A stretch of 64,000 bases of DNA. Source: Micromonospora sp. RP3T (GTDB lineage: Bacteria > Actinomycetota > Actinomycetes > Mycobacteriales > Micromonosporaceae). The stretch lies in assembly GCF_003027925.1 (NCBI RefSeq), contig NZ_PYPS01000003.1, positions 62,001-126,000 of the forward strand. Reading direction: 5' to 3'. Made by a program: the position numbers and the translations under genes. Under the pieces are notes generated by a model. It had not been told where the DNA came from, searched no databases, and saw only the letters and a list, made by a program, of their open reading frames with translations. Of this stretch, positions 61,576 to 64,000 are shown in pieces. Numbering within the stretch: the first letter of the stretch is position 1; the number at the start of each line of letters is the position of its first letter.

Positions 61576-62343
61576 TCACTCCGGTCGGTCGAGAAGCTGA
61601 CGGATCTGGTTGGTGTACGCGCCGAAGTCCGCCGAGCCGGTGACCTCGAGTTCGCGCGGCCGGGGCAGGGTGACGTCGACGATCTCGCGGATCGTGCCGG
61701 GGCGTCCGGTCATCACGATGATCCGGTCGGAGAGGAACACCGCCTCGGCGATGCTGTGCGTGACCAGCAGGATGGTCTTGCCGGTCTGCTGCCGGACGCG
61801 CTCCACCTCGAGGTTCATCTGGTCCCGGGTCATCGCGTCCAGCGCCCCGAACGGCTCGTCGAGCAGCAGCAGCCGGGGATCCTGCAACAGCGAGCGGGCC
61901 AGCGCGGCCCGTTGCTGCATGCCGCCGGAGAGTTCGCCGGGGTACTTCTCGGCGAATCCGTCCAGCCCGACCATCTCGATCAGGGCCCGGGCCCGGGGCC
62001 GGACGTCCCGGAACCGGCGGCCGGCCACGATCCCGGGCAGGGCGACGTTCTGTTCGACGGTCCGCCACGGCAGCAGCACCGCCTGCTGGAACATCAGGCC
62101 CACGTCGGTTCCCGGTCCGGCGCCGGCGGCGTTGATGTCCACCGTGCCCCCGGTCTCGCCGGTCAGGCCGGCGACGATGCGCAGGAGGGTCGACTTGCCG
62201 CACCCGGACGGGCCGAGGATGGAGACGAACTCCCCCTCGGCCACGTCGAACGACACGTCCGCCAAGGCGACGACCGGGGTGCCGGTCCGGGTGCCGTACA
62301 CCTTGGACAGGCCCCGGGCCGACACCACCGGCGTCCGGGTCAC
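61576..62343 (-). CDS. ABC transporter ATP-binding protein (NitT/TauT class)
   Basis: A 255-residue ATPase; GTG at 62343 overlaps the binding-protein stop (GTGA). An upstream GTG at 62355 is possible. Walker A is LGPSGCGKST, signature ELSGGMQQRAALAR, Walker B LLLLDEPFGALDAMT, and the H-loop LLVTHSIAEAV. It powers the importer. Confidence 0.93.
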   Translation of the reverse strand: MTRTPVVSARGLSKVYGTRTGTPVVALADVSFDVAEGEFVSILGPSGCGKSTLLRIVAGLTGETGGTVDINAAGAGPGTDVGLMFQQAVLLPWRTVEQNVALPGIVAGRRFRDVRPRARALIEMVGLDGFAEKYPGELSGGMQQRAALARSLLQDPRLLLLDEPFGALDAMTRDQMNLEVERVRQQTGKTILLVTHSIAEAVFLSDRIIVMTGRPGTIREIVDVTLPRPRELEVTGSADFGAYTNQIRQLLDRPE

Positions 62344-63434
62344 GAGGTCGGCCACGACGTCGCCTTCGCCTGGACCGCCGCCGCGTCGATCGCGCCGATC
62401 TTGGCGGCCACGTCGTTGGTGTAGAACGCCGAGACGTCCTTGACCTTGTCCTGGACGCCGAGGAACTGGACGTACGCCTGCCACGACTCCGCGGTGAACT
62501 GGCCGTACGGCTTCTCCGCCGAGCCGTCGTCCTCGATCACGTCGATCCGGCGTTTGAGCACCGGAAGCGCGGCCTGCATGGCCTTGGCCCGGTCGCCGGT
62601 GGGGGCGAACTGCGGGTACTGCTCCCAGTGGATGCGGATGGCCGCCTCCGGGTTCGCCTTGGCGAAGAGCACGGACTTGGTGTAGGCGCGGGCGTATCCC
62701 GCCGCCGCCTCGGGGTTCTCGGTCAGCCAGGCGTTGCGGGCCAGCAGCCCGGCGCCGAAGAGGTCCGCGGTCACGCCGGGCTTGTCCAGGTAGCGGAACT
62801 GGTATCCGGCGGCCTCCAGCGCGGCGTACCGGACGTCGTTGATGACCAGCGCGTCGATGTCGCCCTTCTTGAGCGACTCGGCCGCCGCCGCCTCGGTGCC
62901 GACGGCGACGAAGTCGACCGAGGCGGGGTCGACGCCGGCGGCGCGCAGGCCGGCCTTGGCGAAGAGTTCGAAACTGCCGCCCAGGGAGGCCAGGCCGATG
63001 GTGGCGTCCTTCAGGTCGGCGAAGGACCGGACCGGGCTGTCCGGCAGGACCGTCGCGTCGAAGAGGAACTTCGGCGCGACCTCGTAGAAGTACCGCAGAT
63101 CCAGGTTGCGCCCGTCCGCGGCGGCCTGCACCAGCACGTCCGGGCTGGGCGCGGAGATGTCGGCCTGGCCGGCGGCGAGCAGTTGCAGGCAGGCGCCGGT
63201 GCCACCGGCGACGGGCAGCATCTCGAGGGAGATCTTCTCCTCGGCGAAGTAGCCGAGCTTCTCGCCGATCCAGAACGGGGCACCGCTGGCGGCGAGCGTC
63301 TCGGCGCAGTAGACGTAGCGGACCTTGCTGACTCCGTTCGCGTCGGCGCCGCCGCCCGCGCCGTCGTCGCCGCACCCGGTGGCGGAGAGCGCCACGGCGA
63401 GCACGCCGGCGAGGAACAACCGCTTTCTGATCAT
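62340..63434 (-). CDS. ABC substrate-binding lipoprotein (NMT1/TauA-like)
   Basis: A 364-residue lipoprotein with ATG at 63434 and GGAGG just upstream. The signal peptide ends at the lipobox LSATGC. The mature domain is a periplasmic-binding fold of the NMT1/THI5/SsuA type: APFWIGEKLGYFAEEKISLEML, GQADISAPSPDVLV and SLGGSFELFAKAGLRAAG. Such proteins bind taurine, sulfonates, thiamine precursors or pyrimidines. The operon also encodes RidA and, next upstream, an LLM oxygenase, so a nitrogen heterocycle or a sulfonate is a reasonable guess only. Confidence 0.9.
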   Translation of the reverse strand: MIRKRLFLAGVLAVALSATGCGDDGAGGGADANGVSKVRYVYCAETLAASGAPFWIGEKLGYFAEEKISLEMLPVAGGTGACLQLLAAGQADISAPSPDVLVQAAADGRNLDLRYFYEVAPKFLFDATVLPDSPVRSFADLKDATIGLASLGGSFELFAKAGLRAAGVDPASVDFVAVGTEAAAAESLKKGDIDALVINDVRYAALEAAGYQFRYLDKPGVTADLFGAGLLARNAWLTENPEAAAGYARAYTKSVLFAKANPEAAIRIHWEQYPQFAPTGDRAKAMQAALPVLKRRIDVIEDDGSAEKPYGQFTAESWQAYVQFLGVQDKVKDVSAFYTNDVAAKIGAIDAAAVQAKATSWPTS

Positions 63435-63476
63435 CCGACTACCTCCACGACCGTTCCGGATGGGCCCCCGACTGTG

Positions 63477-63497
63477 ATGTTCCGTTTGGTGGAACAT
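63477..63497. promoter_or_regulatory. Palindromic operator before the ABC operon
   Basis: ATGTTCC and GGAACAT form a perfect 7-bp inverted repeat around GTTTGGT, 43 bases upstream of the binding-protein start. A third half-site-like TGTTTC follows at about 63498. This TGTTCC/GGAACA pattern is common for IclR- and GntR-type regulators. TATAGA at 63504-63509 on the plus strand (TCTATA on the minus strand) lies nearby. Confidence 0.5.
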
Positions 63498-63539
63498 TGT
63501 TTCTATAGACGATGAAGCTAGGAGTGGTCGGGATCGCTG

Positions 63540-64000
63540 TCAAGACATCGCCCGGACGGCGGCGGCAAAGTCGGCCATCTGTGCCAGCGCGTCGTCGCCG
63601 CTGATCCGACCGGCGAACTTGACCACCAGATCGGTCACCCCCACCTCGGTCTCCAGTCGTCGCACCCAGTCGACGCAGGTGGCGAGATCACCCACCACGT
63701 ACCGGTCGGCCAGCCGGCTCGCGAAGTCACCGACGCTGGCCTGGGTCACCATGGGATTGCCGCGCAGCAGGTGCAGTTCGTGCGAGACGCGCAGGTACTC
63801 CTCGGCGTCCCGCCGGGCCCGCGCGTCCGTCTCGCCCAGCACCACGTGTCGGACCAGGGGCCGGAACGCGGCCGGTGGCCGACCCGAGGCGGCCCGGTGC
63901 TGGTCCACTGTCGTGAAGCCCCGGACGACCTCGTCCACGGTGAGCGCCGCGTCCGGGAACCAGGCCTCGCCGTGGCGGGCCGCCCGGCGCATCGCGGCGA
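63540..64000 (-). CDS. LLM-class oxidoreductase, C-terminal part
   Basis: The last 150 or so residues of a luciferase-like monooxygenase are seen; the start lies beyond the window end. EAWFPDAALTVDEVVRGF and RYVVGDLATCVDWVRRLE match the C-terminal half of LLM enzymes, including the SVGDFASRLADRYVVGD binding stretch. It is on the same strand as, and 105 bp upstream of, the ABC operon. Together with RidA it resembles a catabolic set in which a flavin enzyme opens or oxidises a small nitrogen compound. Confidence 0.85.
   Translation of the reverse strand, partial: AAMRRAARHGEAWFPDAALTVDEVVRGFTTVDQHRAASGRPPAAFRPLVRHVVLGETDARARRDAEEYLRVSHELHLLRGNPMVTQASVGDFASRLADRYVVGDLATCVDWVRRLETEVGVTDLVVKFAGRISGDDALAQMADFAAAVRAMS

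Overview
The window is very GC-rich DNA with strongly G/C-ending codons, many GTG starts, 4-base ATGA/GTGA gene overlaps, GGAGG-type ribosome sites, a BTAD/NB-ARC regulator and F420-type luciferase-fold enzymes. This points to a filamentous actinomycete. The gene set looks most like Micromonospora or another Micromonosporaceae (inference; no 16S or marker gene is present). It holds no tRNA, rRNA, CRISPR array or insertion sequence that I can support.

Layout. (1) 8-7967: a zinc-ribbon SDR protein and a 1941-residue protein joining a caspase domain, a RecG-like HATPase domain, DUF4062, NACHT and a long HEAT-repeat tail, divergent from a small EACC1-like gene. This looks like a conflict or regulated-suicide module. 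(2) 8067-16623: eleven tightly packed minus-strand genes behind one good promoter. They encode a luciferase-fold oxidoreductase, a cupin, a two-subunit ThDP decarboxylase, a phosphoribosyltransferase, a NUDIX enzyme, a GTP cyclohydrolase I homologue, a class II ribonucleotide reductase, a methyltransferase, a Maf-like protein and a PfkB kinase. I read this as an uncharacterised nucleotide- or nucleoside-type biosynthetic operon. A Trm112-like gene and a HAD phosphatase lie just beyond it. (3) 18262-37083: the cobalamin region. One B12 riboswitch precedes bluB and a second precedes a 17-kb operon running from cobN to a cbiX-cobA fusion, with almost every junction overlapping. It contains a CobN/ChlI-ChlD chelatase pair, several ring-methylation fusions, a small ferredoxin and a Ni/Co permease. 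At least three proteins elsewhere in the window are expected or likely to use B12 (the class II RNR and the radical SAM enzyme) or to supply it.

(4) 38434-44513: a compact RiPP operon transcribed leftward: MFS exporter, S9 peptidase, a 32-residue precursor gene missed by ordinary ORF length cut-offs, a B12-type radical SAM enzyme (TIGR03975-like) and a DUF5825 protein. The precursor ends in an alternating Val-Ser/Thr tract and Phe. A perfect 15-bp hairpin separates it from the radical SAM gene. This is the strongest candidate for an undescribed system. (5) 45217-51663: DUF899 protein, BTAD-NB-ARC-TPR regulator, a lipoprotein, an I36-type inhibitor and a secreted protein.

(6) 51815-60219: a protease-rich island. 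Secreted subtilase, ECF-like sigma factor and a 153-residue partner lie on the minus strand, divergent from a TPR-CHAT protease, a multi-pass membrane protein with a TIR/SLOG-like C-terminal domain and a papain-like C1 peptidase. Together with region 1 the window holds two separate clan-CD (caspase/CHAT) systems. (7) 60263-64000: RidA, ABC permease, ATPase and binding protein behind a palindromic operator, with the C-terminal part of a luciferase-fold monooxygenase running off the edge; probably uptake and oxidation of a small nitrogen compound.
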